Shown here: positions 55,164 through 63,399 of the stretch, in pieces
How positions within the stretch are numbered: position 1 is the first letter of the stretch
Layout of the letters: the number at the start of each line of letters is the position of its first letter
Assembly (NCBI RefSeq): GCF_900961225.1
Contig: NZ_CAAHFN010000142.1
Coordinates: forward strand, 1 to 64,000
Reading direction: 5' to 3'
Length of the DNA: 64,000 nucleotides
Origin: Modicisalibacter radicis
GTDB lineage: Bacteria > Pseudomonadota > Gammaproteobacteria > Pseudomonadales > Halomonadaceae
The notes under the pieces: generated by a model
The model's database searches: none
What the model was told of the DNA's origin: nothing
What the model saw: only the letters and a program-made list of their open reading frames with translations
Position numbers and translations under genes: made by a program

Positions 55164-56570
55164 ATGAGTCTGCATAACGATCTGATCGATCGCGACCGCA
55201 AGGTCACCTTCCATGCCTCGACGCACCTGCGTGACTTCGCCCACGGCGACGCGCCGGGCCGCGTGATCACCGGCGGCAAGGGCATCTCGATCGTCGACAA
55301 GCAGGGCCGCGAGATGATCGACGGCTTCGCCGGGCTGTATTGCGTCAATATCGGCTACGGGCGTACCGAGATGGCCGAGGCGATCTACCAGCAGGCCCTC
55401 GAGCTGTCCTATTACCACACCTACGTGGGCACTTCGAACGAGCCGCTGATCGAACTCTCCGAGAAGATCCTCGAGCTCGCCGGCATGGGCATGTCCAAGG
55501 TCTACTACGGCATGTCGGGCTCCGATGCCAACGAGACCCAGCTCAAGCTGGTGCGCTACTACAACAACGTGCTCGGCCGCACCGAGAAGAAGAAGGTGAT
55601 CGCGCGCAGCCGCGGCTATCACGGCTCGGGGATCGCCTCAGGCTCGCTGACCGGGCTACCGACCTTCCACAATCATTTCGACCTGCCGATCGATGGCATC
55701 CTGCACACCGAGGCGCCGTACTACTACCGGCGCGGCGACGCCCAGGCGGGCATGAGCGAACGCGAGTTCGCCAGGGATTGCGCGGCCAGGCTCGAAGCGA
55801 TGATCCTCGCCGAAGGCCCGGACACCGTGGCCGCCTTCATCGGCGAGCCGGTGCTGGGTACCGGCGGCATCGTCGCCCCGCCGGAAGGCTACTGGGACGA
55901 GATCCAGCAGGTCCTGGCCAAGTACGACGTGCTGTTGATCGCCGATGAAGTGGTCACCGGCTTCGGTCGCATCGGCACCGATTTCGGCAGCCACTACTTC
56001 GGCATGCGCCCCGACCTGATCACCGTCGCCAAGGGCCTGACCAGTGCCTACCAGCCGCTGTCCGGGGTGATCGTCGGTGACAAGGTCTGGCAAGTCCTCG
56101 AGCAGGGCACCGGCGAGTTCGGCCCGATCGGCCACGGCTGGACCTACTCCGGCCATCCGCTGGGCGCCGCCGCCGGTCTGGCGAACCTGGCGATCATCGA
56201 GCGCGAGGGGCTGACCCAGAACGCCGCCGAAACCGGCGCCTACCTGCAGCACAGGATGCAGGCGACCTTCGCCGATCACCCGTTGGTCGGGGATGTGCGC
56301 GGCATCGGCCTGCTGGCGGCGCTGGAGTTCTCGCCCGACAAGGCGAACCGCGCGCACTTCTCGCCGGGGCTGAAGGTCGGCCCGCGGGTCAGCGCTGCGG
56401 CGGTCGAGGAGGACCTGATCGCCCGAGCCATGCCCCATGGCGATATTCTCGGCTTCGCGCCGCCGCTGGTGATCACCCGCGACGAGGTCGACGAGGTCGT
56501 CGCCCGTGCCAAGCGCGCGGTGGACAGGGTTACCGATGAGCTCGTCCGCTCGGGTGACTTGAAAGCCTGA
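55164..56570 (+). CDS. doeD: Diaminobutyrate aminotransferase DoeD
   Basis: DoeD is a class III PLP aminotransferase that moves the gamma-amino group of L-2,4-diaminobutyrate and gives aspartate semialdehyde. The 468-residue product has GMSGSDANETQLKLVRYYNN, the cofactor aspartate region LLIADEVVTGFGRIGT, and the PLP lysine Lys290 in VAKGLTSAYQPLSG. The AGGAAAATATC ahead of the ATG is a modest ribosome site. With DoeC it channels ectoine carbon to aspartate. Confidence 0.92.
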   Translation: MSLHNDLIDRDRKVTFHASTHLRDFAHGDAPGRVITGGKGISIVDKQGREMIDGFAGLYCVNIGYGRTEMAEAIYQQALELSYYHTYVGTSNEPLIELSEKILELAGMGMSKVYYGMSGSDANETQLKLVRYYNNVLGRTEKKKVIARSRGYHGSGIASGSLTGLPTFHNHFDLPIDGILHTEAPYYYRRGDAQAGMSEREFARDCAARLEAMILAEGPDTVAAFIGEPVLGTGGIVAPPEGYWDEIQQVLAKYDVLLIADEVVTGFGRIGTDFGSHYFGMRPDLITVAKGLTSAYQPLSGVIVGDKVWQVLEQGTGEFGPIGHGWTYSGHPLGAAAGLANLAIIEREGLTQNAAETGAYLQHRMQATFADHPLVGDVRGIGLLAALEFSPDKANRAHFSPGLKVGPRVSAAAVEEDLIARAMPHGDILGFAPPLVITRDEVDEVVARAKRAVDRVTDELVRSGDLKA

Positions 56571-56619
56571 TCTACGCTCCCGGGGCCGGCTGATACCGCG
56601 AAAATAGCGAATAACTCTG

Positions 56620-56677
56620 CTCCCACCAGGACTGCTGCCACTTGGCTTGGTTTTCGTGGGAGCGAATTCATTCGCGA
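56620..56677. repeat. REP-like element, copy A
   Basis: A 58-base element starting CTCCCACCAGGA and ending GAATTCATTCGCGA. CTCCCAC and GTGGGAG are inverted at its ends and GCGAATTCATTCGC is a second palindrome. It is a direct copy of 56712-56769, about 92 bases away. Confidence 0.85.
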
Positions 56678-56711
56678 TCAAGGACCTCTGAAATCATCGG
56701 GACTGAAGTCC

Positions 56712-56769
56712 CTCCCACCAGGACCGCTGCCATGTGGCCTGGTTTTCGTGGGAGTGAATTCATTCGCGA
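56712..56769. repeat. REP-like element, copy B
   Basis: Differs from copy A by a few substitutions. It ends 22 bases ahead of the eutB start codon, so it would be in the eutB leader if the transcript starts upstream. Confidence 0.85.
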
Positions 56770-56791
56770 ATAACTGCAAAGGCTGATCCTC

Positions 56792-57793
56792 ATGACCCAA
56801 CCCAGCCATGGCGTGACGCTGGCCTCGATCTACCGGGCGCGCGCCAACCTCGTCGGCCAGGTCGCGCGCACGCCGCTGATTCGCTCCCAGGCGCTGTCGC
56901 GGCGTTTCGACGCCGAGGTGTTCCTCAAGCTGGAGAACCACCAGCCGAGCGGCGCCTTCAAGCTGCGCGGGGCGACCCACATGATCCGCACGCTGATGCA
57001 GGAGCGGGGGCCGGATGCCCTGGCGCGCGGCGTGACCACGGCGTCGACCGGCAACCACGGACGCGCGGTGGCGCTGGCAGCGTCGAATCTCGGCGTGCCG
57101 GCGGTGATCTGCCTGTCGCGGCTGGTACCCGACAACAAGGCGCGCGCCATCGAGGCGCTGGGGGCCGAGGTGCGGCGCGTCGGCAACAGCCAGGACGAGG
57201 CGTTCGGCGAGGTCGCGCGGCTGGTCGACGAGCAGGGCATGACGCTGATTCCGCCGTTCGACGACCCGTTGATCGCCAGCGGCCAGGGCACCATCGGCGT
57301 CGAGCTACTCGAGGATCAGCCGGATCTCGACCGGGTATTCGTCGGGCTCTCCGGTGGCGGTCTGCTGGGCGGCATCGGTGCGGCGCTCAAGGCGATCCGT
57401 CCGGCCACCCGGGTTACCGGGATCAGTCTCGCCCAGGGCGACGCCATGTGGCAGAGCCTGCGGGCCGGCCGGCCCATGGAGGTCGAGGAGGTCGAGAGCC
57501 TGGGCGATTCGCTGGGCGGCGGCATCGGGCTCGACAACCGCTGTACCTTCGCGCTGGTGAGCGAGGTGATGGACGATCATTTCCATGTCGGCGAGGCGGC
57601 CATCGCCCGCGCCATGGTCGCGCTGCTCGACGACGAGAAGATGCTCGTCGAGGGCGCGGCGGCGGTGGGCCTGGCGGCGCTGGACGAGCATGCCATCGAC
57701 ATCCGTGGTCAGCGCGTGGCGCTGGTCGTCTCGGGCAACGGCGTGGCACTCGAGACCTTCGATCGTGCCCGGGTGCTTGCCAAAACCGACTAA
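56792..57793 (+). CDS. eutB: Hydroxyectoine utilisation dehydratase EutB
   Basis: A 333-residue PLP enzyme of the threonine dehydratase (fold type II) family. The PLP lysine is Lys57 in HQPSGAFKLRGA, and SGGGLLGGIGAALKAI is the phosphate-binding region. With EutA and EutC, EutB is proposed to convert hydroxyectoine into ectoine. The ATG at 56792 has AAAGG about twelve bases ahead. Its place between doeD and eutC agrees with the hydroxyectoine assignment; a plain threonine/serine dehydratase would be the alternative. Confidence 0.85.
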   Translation: MTQPSHGVTLASIYRARANLVGQVARTPLIRSQALSRRFDAEVFLKLENHQPSGAFKLRGATHMIRTLMQERGPDALARGVTTASTGNHGRAVALAASNLGVPAVICLSRLVPDNKARAIEALGAEVRRVGNSQDEAFGEVARLVDEQGMTLIPPFDDPLIASGQGTIGVELLEDQPDLDRVFVGLSGGGLLGGIGAALKAIRPATRVTGISLAQGDAMWQSLRAGRPMEVEEVESLGDSLGGGIGLDNRCTFALVSEVMDDHFHVGEAAIARAMVALLDDEKMLVEGAAAVGLAALDEHAIDIRGQRVALVVSGNGVALETFDRARVLAKTD

Positions 57794-57818
57794 TCTTGCT
57801 GCGCTTGGGAAACACCGC

Positions 57819-57970
57819 ACAAAATGCCTGCGCGGGCAAATCGCTGCGTTGCGCGGTGCTGGTACGCCAGCCCGGCCGGAATCCTCACCTATACCCCATA
57901 GGCTCGGGTTCCTGTGCTCCGTGCGCCTAGCGCTTCGCTCGGGGACGCCTAGTTCGCTCGGCAATTTTGT
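57819..57970. repeat. MITE-like intergenic element (about 152 bp)
   Basis: The ends are imperfect inverted repeats (ACAAAATGCC at 57819-57828; GGCAATTTTGT at 57960-57970). The centre holds an imperfect hairpin (about 57879-57912, tip CCTAT-ACCCC-ATAGG). Near the right end a CGCCTAG..TTCGCTCGG word is duplicated. No coding frame is seen. It lies in the eutB-eutC gap, where an operon join would be expected. Confidence 0.65.
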
Positions 57971-58014
57971 TCAGCGTTTCACTTTGATTTCTTTAGGACA
58001 GAGGGCCTCTGCCC

Positions 58015-59019
58015 ATGCAGCTCTATCAACGCGACGCCATCGAGTCGGCGGTCACCATCGACGCGGCGGCCCTGGAAGCCGTGGAAGGCGCCTTCGCGGC
58101 ACTCGGTCGCGGCGACGTCGTGCAGCCGCCGATCCTCTCCATGGCCATCGAGGAATCCAACGGCGAGGTGGACGTCAAGACCGCGCACATCCGCGGCGGC
58201 GAACGCTTTGCGATCAAGGTCAGCCCGGGGTTCTTCGACAACCCCAAGATCGGCCTGCCGAGCCTCAACGGGCTGATGATGGTGTTCTCCGCCAAGACCG
58301 GGCTGGTCGACGCGGTACTGTTCGACGAGGGCTACCTGACCGCGGTGCGCACCGCCCTGGCCGGAGCCCTCGCCAGCAAGCACCTGTCCCGCGAGGAGAG
58401 TCGGCGGGTGGCGGTGCTGGGTGCCGGCGAGCAGGCCGAGCTGCAGGTGCGCGCGCTGCAACTGGTCCGCGACATCGATACCGTCGACGTCTGGGCGCGC
58501 AGCCGCGAGTCGGCCGAGGCCTATGCCGAACGCGTGCGCGGCCTGGGGCTCTCCGTCAACGTTCACGCCACGGTACGCGAGGCCTGCGAGCAGGCCGACA
58601 TCATCGTCACCGCGACCCCGTCCCGCGAGCCGATCCTGACCGCCCAGGACCTGCCCGACGGCGTGCACGTCACCGCCATGGGCTCGGACAGTCCCGACAA
58701 GCGCGAACTCGACGAGGAGGTGATGATCCGCGCCGACGCCTTCGTCTGCGACACCCGCGCCCAGAGCGAGACCAACGGCGAGCTCAAGGCGTTCGCCCGC
58801 CGGCCTGCAAGCGCTGCGCCCGGTTCCGGTTCCGGTGGTGGTTCGGCCGGCTTCGGGGCGGATGGAAAGCCGCCGTTCAAGGTCTATGAGCTGGGCCGGG
58901 TCATCGCCGAGAACCAGCGGCTGCGGGTCTCGGCCGCCAGCATCACCGTCTGCGATCTGACCGGCACCGGCGTGCAGGACACCGCGATCGCCAGCTTCGC
59001 GCTCGCGCGGCTGAGCTGA
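58015..59019 (+). CDS. eutC: EutC, ornithine cyclodeaminase-family protein
   Basis: A 334-residue member of the ornithine cyclodeaminase/mu-crystallin family. AVLGAGEQAELQVRAL is the NAD-binding motif, and the C-terminal DLTGTGVQDTAIASFA block is typical of EutC-type proteins. An unusual Gly/Ser/Pro-rich stretch, PGSGSGGGSAGFG, interrupts the C-terminal part near residue 270. With EutB it belongs to hydroxyectoine breakdown; the reaction catalysed is not proven. The 221-bp gap to eutB is mostly the MITE-like element. Confidence 0.85.
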   Translation: MQLYQRDAIESAVTIDAAALEAVEGAFAALGRGDVVQPPILSMAIEESNGEVDVKTAHIRGGERFAIKVSPGFFDNPKIGLPSLNGLMMVFSAKTGLVDAVLFDEGYLTAVRTALAGALASKHLSREESRRVAVLGAGEQAELQVRALQLVRDIDTVDVWARSRESAEAYAERVRGLGLSVNVHATVREACEQADIIVTATPSREPILTAQDLPDGVHVTAMGSDSPDKRELDEEVMIRADAFVCDTRAQSETNGELKAFARRPASAAPGSGSGGGSAGFGADGKPPFKVYELGRVIAENQRLRVSAASITVCDLTGTGVQDTAIASFALARLS

Positions 59020-59063
59020 ATCGAACCCGGTTAAGCCATCGTCTCATCGCGCAGGAGGTTTCG

Positions 59064-59624
59064 ATGCGACATTCCGCCAAGCCGCCGTTCGCGGCCACGC
59101 CGACCGCGCAGGCCGGCGGCGAAAGCCAGGTTCCCGCGCCGCGGACGCTGCGTTTCGAGGCGCGCGGCGGTTTTCCCAACTCGCCGTTGCCGGTGCTGGT
59201 CTACCGCCGGCTGCTTGCCGGCTCGGGGGAGGAACTGGCGACGGCCTTCGAGACGCTGTTCGCGCGTCATCGCTGGCCGCCGCAGTGGCGCTACGGGCTC
59301 TACGATTTCGACCACTTCCACTCCACCGCCCATGAGGCGCTGGGGGTGTTCAGCGGCGACGCGCACATTCGCCTGGGCGGGCCCCAGGGCGACGAGCTCG
59401 ACATCGCCGCGGGCGACGTGCTGGTCCTGCCGGCGGGCACCGGACATGCCTGCCTGCAGGCCAGCGGCGACTTCGAGATGGTCGGCGCCTACCCGCCGGG
59501 CCAGGTCTGGGAGGTGGAGCGCGGCGACCCCGCCCAGCTGGCCGCCGCCCAGGCGCGTGTCGCCCGGGTCGAGCTGCCCGCCGACGACCCGGTGGGGGGC
59601 GAGCTGCTGTCGCTGTGGCGTTGA
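59064..59624 (+). CDS. Cupin-domain protein (YjlB-like)
   Basis: A 186-residue single-domain cupin: FDHFHSTAHEALGVFSGDAHIRLGG is motif 1 with the histidines and glutamate that bind a metal, and AAGDVLVLPAGTGHACLQAS is motif 2. YjlB-type cupins have no established reaction. An AGGAGG ribosome site precedes the ATG. It follows eutC by 44 bases and may be the last gene of the ectoine island. Confidence 0.82.
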   Translation: MRHSAKPPFAATPTAQAGGESQVPAPRTLRFEARGGFPNSPLPVLVYRRLLAGSGEELATAFETLFARHRWPPQWRYGLYDFDHFHSTAHEALGVFSGDAHIRLGGPQGDELDIAAGDVLVLPAGTGHACLQASGDFEMVGAYPPGQVWEVERGDPAQLAAAQARVARVELPADDPVGGELLSLWR

Positions 59625-59649
59625 GTTGTGTCGCCATGAGCTATGCGGA

Positions 59650-60597
59650 CTAATTGACTGGCGTCGGCAGCTCGCGGCCTTCGGCGAAGGCGAGAAGGTT
59701 GGCATACTGTAGATCGCCCATGGCTTCGCGGGTATGCACGGTGCCCGAGCCTTGGTGCGGCTGCAGCAAGACGTTCTCCTGGTCGCACAGACGGAGATCG
59801 ACGTCGGGTTCGTTTGCGAATACGTCGAGCGCCGCACCTGCCAGGCGCTTGTCCTGCAATCGTGCGATCAAGGCTTCCTCGTCGATGACCGTGCCCCTTG
59901 AGACATTGACCACGATGGCTTCGTCGGGCATCGCATCGAGAATCTCTGCGGATACCAAATGGCGTGTTTCCTCGCCACCGACCACCGTAATGAACAGGAC
60001 ATCGACATGGCGTGCCAGCTCGATCGCCTCGGCGTGATAGATCCAGTCGGCGGGTACCTGCTTGGGCTGGCGCGATTGGTAATGTAGCGTGGTCTTGAAT
60101 GCTGCCATGCGATCGGCAATTTCCTTGCCGATGCGCCCCATTCCCAGAATCCCGACACGTAGACCACTGGCATGTGCATTGAGCGGAAACGCGCCCCGGC
60201 GTGTCCAGTCGCCGCTACGAACCCAGCGGTCACCGTCAATGAGACGTCGTTTGAGAGCTAGGTACATGCCGACCGCCAAGTCAGCGACGTCATCGTTGAG
60301 CACATCCGGCGTATTGGTCACGGTAATGTCGCGGCCCTTGGCTGCCTCGATGTCGATATCGTCGTAGCCGACACCGAAGTTGGCGATCAAGCGAAGGTTG
60401 GGCAGGGCATCCATTTCGGCGGCGCCGAATGGCGAATGACCGTGGTAGGCAACGGCTTGGCAGGCGTCCCGCTCGTCGCTGGCAAGGCTCGTCAACTGCT
60501 GCGGGGTGTCGACCAAGCGCGTTACGAAGCGGGACTCCAGCCGCTCACGCTGTCGTGGAGAATAAGGACCGATCAGGATCGTGTCGGGTCGAGTCAT
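59650..60597 (-). CDS. D-2-hydroxyacid dehydrogenase
   Basis: A 315-residue D-isomer-specific 2-hydroxyacid dehydrogenase with NAD-binding motif GILGMGRIGKEIADRM, catalytic Arg in VVNVSRGTVIDEEAL, Glu in DVFANEPDVD, and His in LLQPHQGSGTV. It is unlike ghrA further left, so the two are different subfamilies. The ATG at 60597 was used; ATG at 60612 (MEFPDM) is possible. It lies downstream of the GntR regulator and tct genes and probably acts on the acid that the transporter imports. Confidence 0.88.
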   Translation of the reverse strand: MTRPDTILIGPYSPRQRERLESRFVTRLVDTPQQLTSLASDERDACQAVAYHGHSPFGAAEMDALPNLRLIANFGVGYDDIDIEAAKGRDITVTNTPDVLNDDVADLAVGMYLALKRRLIDGDRWVRSGDWTRRGAFPLNAHASGLRVGILGMGRIGKEIADRMAAFKTTLHYQSRQPKQVPADWIYHAEAIELARHVDVLFITVVGGEETRHLVSAEILDAMPDEAIVVNVSRGTVIDEEALIARLQDKRLAGAALDVFANEPDVDLRLCDQENVLLQPHQGSGTVHTREAMGDLQYANLLAFAEGRELPTPVN

Positions 60598-60658
60598 ATC
60601 GGGAAATTCCATCCTTCTGAATGAGTGGTATTCGGGATCGTTGGGGCCGCTGTAGCGA

Positions 60659-61351
60659 TCAGGTACTTGCTCGATCAAGCAGGCCTTTCCGCTCGATGGC
60701 GAGGGTCTGTTCACGCGTGCGACGATGCAGAACCTCCAGGACGGCGATCGCGGTATCAACATCGGTGGCTGCGATGGCACGCATGATATCCACATGAGGT
60801 CGGCCCGTGTCGGCCAGCCCCTGATCGGCGAACTGGGACAGGAAAAAGCCGATGCGGCGTGATACGGCATGCAGCGGCATGATGGTCTTGGCGGCGACGG
60901 TATGTCTGGCCGCTTCGCAGACGCGTTCGTTGAAACGTTTGTCTATCTTTGAAAACCCGACGTTGTCGGCACTTTCCAAGGCCTTTTCGGCCTGGCTTGC
61001 CATATGCAGGAATTCCTGTCGTTGGCTGTCGCTGGCCAACTGCGCTGCGCGCTTGATGAGCAATCCTTCTACATGCTGGCGAACATCCAGGGCTTCCAAT
61101 GCCGTGGTCGTATCGATGGGCCGGATTAAAATGCCTTGCCTGGGCAGGACGCTTAGCAGGTAGTCCTGCTTCAGCCGCAGCAAGGCTTCCCGAATCGGCG
61201 TTCGCCCCATGTCGAGTCGATCACAGAGAGTCTGTTCTGTCAGGGTCTGTCCGGGTGCCAGCTCTAGGGTGACGATCATCTCCTCGATGAGCGTGTAGGC
61301 CTCCTCGGCGCGCGAGAAAAGCGATGATGCGGAGCCGTAAGATACGTTCAT
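60659..61351 (-). CDS. GntR-family regulator (FCD type)
   Basis: A 230-residue FadR/FCD-type GntR regulator: an N-terminal winged helix (LAPGQTLTEQTLCDRLDMGRTPIREALLRLKQD) and an all-helical FCD effector domain with the metal-binding Asp/His pattern. Its ATG overlaps the tctA stop by four bases. It likely controls the tct transporter and the hydroxyacid dehydrogenase; the effector would be the transported acid. Confidence 0.9.
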   Translation of the reverse strand: MNVSYGSASSLFSRAEEAYTLIEEMIVTLELAPGQTLTEQTLCDRLDMGRTPIREALLRLKQDYLLSVLPRQGILIRPIDTTTALEALDVRQHVEGLLIKRAAQLASDSQRQEFLHMASQAEKALESADNVGFSKIDKRFNERVCEAARHTVAAKTIMPLHAVSRRIGFFLSQFADQGLADTGRPHVDIMRAIAATDVDTAIAVLEVLHRRTREQTLAIERKGLLDRAST

Positions 61352-62841
61352 GTCGATCTCACTTTACTTGCAGAGCGGCGCAGGAGCGCTATCAGAGGAG
61401 GAACCAGCCAGATGGCAATGGTAATGATCGCCAATCCCAGGGCGATGGGGCGACTGAAGAAGATCAACAAATCGCCATTTGATTTAACCAGTGTGTTCAA
61501 AAAGTTGTCTTCGACGACAGGGGCCAACACGACACCGAGGATCGCTGGGGCAAGCGGGAAGCCGTTCTCCTCCATGAAAAAGCCGAGTATGCCGGCACAC
61601 AGCATCGTCATGACGGCAAAGACGGTATTTTCTACGGCGAAAGAGCCGATGATGCAGGCCGCGACGATCAGCGGCATCAGTATCGTGCGTGGCACGGCCA
61701 GGATATGTCTAAACACCCTGATCGCCAGGTAGCCGAACGGCACGATCAGGATATTGGCCATCAGAAAAGCGAGAAAGACCGCGGTGATCAGTTCGCCTTG
61801 AGTCAGGAAAACGGTAGGGCCGGGGTTGAGCCCCTTCATGTAGAGCACGCCGATGATGACTGCAGTCAAGCTGTCACCGGGAATGCCGAACACCGTGGCC
61901 GGGACCAAGGCGCCCCCGATCGACGCATTATTGGCGGCACTGGCCGAGGCCACACCATCTACAATTCCAGTGCCGAATTTTTCCGGGTGCCGAGATTGTT
62001 TCTTGGTGCTTGCATAAGCGATGTAGGATGCAATGTCGGCCCCGGCGCCGGGAATGGCTCCGATCAGGGTCCCTATCCCGCAGCCCTGTAGGATCTGGAA
62101 GCCCATGCGCTTGACTTCTGTCAGCACTCCTCTGAAAAGGCCGTGTAATTTGCCCACCGATGGCGGCTTGCCGTTCCCGGGTGACAGGGCAAACCGAAAC
62201 ACCTCGGATAGGGCGAACAGGCCGATCAGCACCGGGATGAAGCCTAGTCCGCCGGAGAGGTATTCGGTGCCGAAAGTGAAACGCGGCTGCCCCGATACCG
62301 GGTCGAGCCCCACCATGGCTATTAGCAGTCCAAGACTCAGAGAAACCAGTCCCTTGGCCGGTGAGCCGTGAGAGACCGCGATTGCCGCCGTCAGGCCCAG
62401 GCAAGCCAGCCAAAAATACTCTATCGAACTGAACTGAAGGGCCAGATTGCCTAGCGAGGGCGCGGCAAAAATCAGCACAATACTGCCGAATATCCCACCC
62501 AGCGACGAGCAGATTAGGCCGGTCCCCAGGGCGAGACCTGCCTGGCCTTGCTGAGTCATGCGGTAGGATTCATCAACGTAGGCGGCGGAAGCCGGTGTGC
62601 CAGGAATGCGTAGTAGCGCACCGGGAATATCACCCGAGAAGATTCCCATAGCACACAGCGTTACGACGCCCGCCAGGGCGGGTACAGGATCCAGAAAGTA
62701 ACTGACCGGAACCATCAAGGCGACCGCCATGGCGGCGGAGAAACCCGGAATGGCGCCGATCACTAGCCCATATAGGGCACAAGCCAGCATGACTCCCAGT
62801 GTCGTGGGTGTGAGTAGTAACGCCAGTGCATCCATTACCAT
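61348..62841 (-). CDS. tctA: Tripartite tricarboxylate transporter, large membrane subunit TctA
   Basis: A 497-residue inner-membrane subunit of the TTT family with about eleven to twelve helices. GAIPGFSAAMAVALMVP near the N-terminus, GDIPGALLRIPGTPASAAYVDE and GAIPGAGADIASYIAY are TctA signature regions. The ATG at 62841 was chosen, as it has GGGGG at the right distance and overlaps tctB by a few bases; an earlier ATG at 62877 is possible. The substrate is a carboxylate in known members. Confidence 0.92.
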   Translation of the reverse strand: MVMDALALLLTPTTLGVMLACALYGLVIGAIPGFSAAMAVALMVPVSYFLDPVPALAGVVTLCAMGIFSGDIPGALLRIPGTPASAAYVDESYRMTQQGQAGLALGTGLICSSLGGIFGSIVLIFAAPSLGNLALQFSSIEYFWLACLGLTAAIAVSHGSPAKGLVSLSLGLLIAMVGLDPVSGQPRFTFGTEYLSGGLGFIPVLIGLFALSEVFRFALSPGNGKPPSVGKLHGLFRGVLTEVKRMGFQILQGCGIGTLIGAIPGAGADIASYIAYASTKKQSRHPEKFGTGIVDGVASASAANNASIGGALVPATVFGIPGDSLTAVIIGVLYMKGLNPGPTVFLTQGELITAVFLAFLMANILIVPFGYLAIRVFRHILAVPRTILMPLIVAACIIGSFAVENTVFAVMTMLCAGILGFFMEENGFPLAPAILGVVLAPVVEDNFLNTLVKSNGDLLIFFSRPIALGLAIITIAIWLVPPLIALLRRSASKVRST

Positions 62842-63326
62842 GTCAGAACCCCCGCGAACGGTGTCAGCAATCCCCACGGCAACTGCACCGACATTAACTG
62901 ATAGAAAAAACTGTGGAAGGCAACGCTACCAATGACGGCGATGGCAATATCCCGTCCAGGTCGGCGGTTGAAATAAAACAGCAATGAGAAGAGAGTCACC
63001 GGCATCGTAATTAGAAACCCGAGCACATTGACCGTGAAGATATAGAAAAGGATAGCGATGATGACGAAGCCGATTGGAAGTAGCGCTCTCGACAAACTTT
63101 GGTCGCTATCGATGCGCAGCCACGTAGACACCTTGCCTTCGTTGAGAGCTATCCTTTTTGCCAATACGGACAGCCCGCAGATAACGAGCAAAATACCGAT
63201 CAGGGTGGGCATGAAACCCGGTCCGTAATCGATGAATTGCAGGGTCGGTAATTGCTGAGCCAGGAAAATGACTGCACCGCCGAGGCAGATAATCAAAAGG
63301 CCGTTGATACTGTCGTCGAATTTCAC
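62835..63326 (-). CDS. tctB: Tripartite tricarboxylate transporter, small membrane subunit TctB
   Basis: A 163-residue protein with four predicted transmembrane helices and the TctB pattern (FIDYGPGFMPTLIGILLVICG; a C-terminal AFHSFFYQLMSVQLPWG). It overlaps tctA and follows tctC by 73 bases, the usual tctCBA order. Confidence 0.88.
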   Translation of the reverse strand: MKFDDSINGLLIICLGGAVIFLAQQLPTLQFIDYGPGFMPTLIGILLVICGLSVLAKRIALNEGKVSTWLRIDSDQSLSRALLPIGFVIIAILFYIFTVNVLGFLITMPVTLFSLLFYFNRRPGRDIAIAVIGSVAFHSFFYQLMSVQLPWGLLTPFAGVLTW

Positions 63327-63399
63327 AGCAGTGACTCCAGGTACGGGCGTCTAGATCACGACGACACCGAGTGGTGTCGCCGGCGAATTGAGGTGAGGG

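Noticed and set aside
56620-56769. REP copies as a CRISPR array
   Set aside because: Only two copies, each internally palindromic in the REP fashion, 34 bases between them, and no cas genes.
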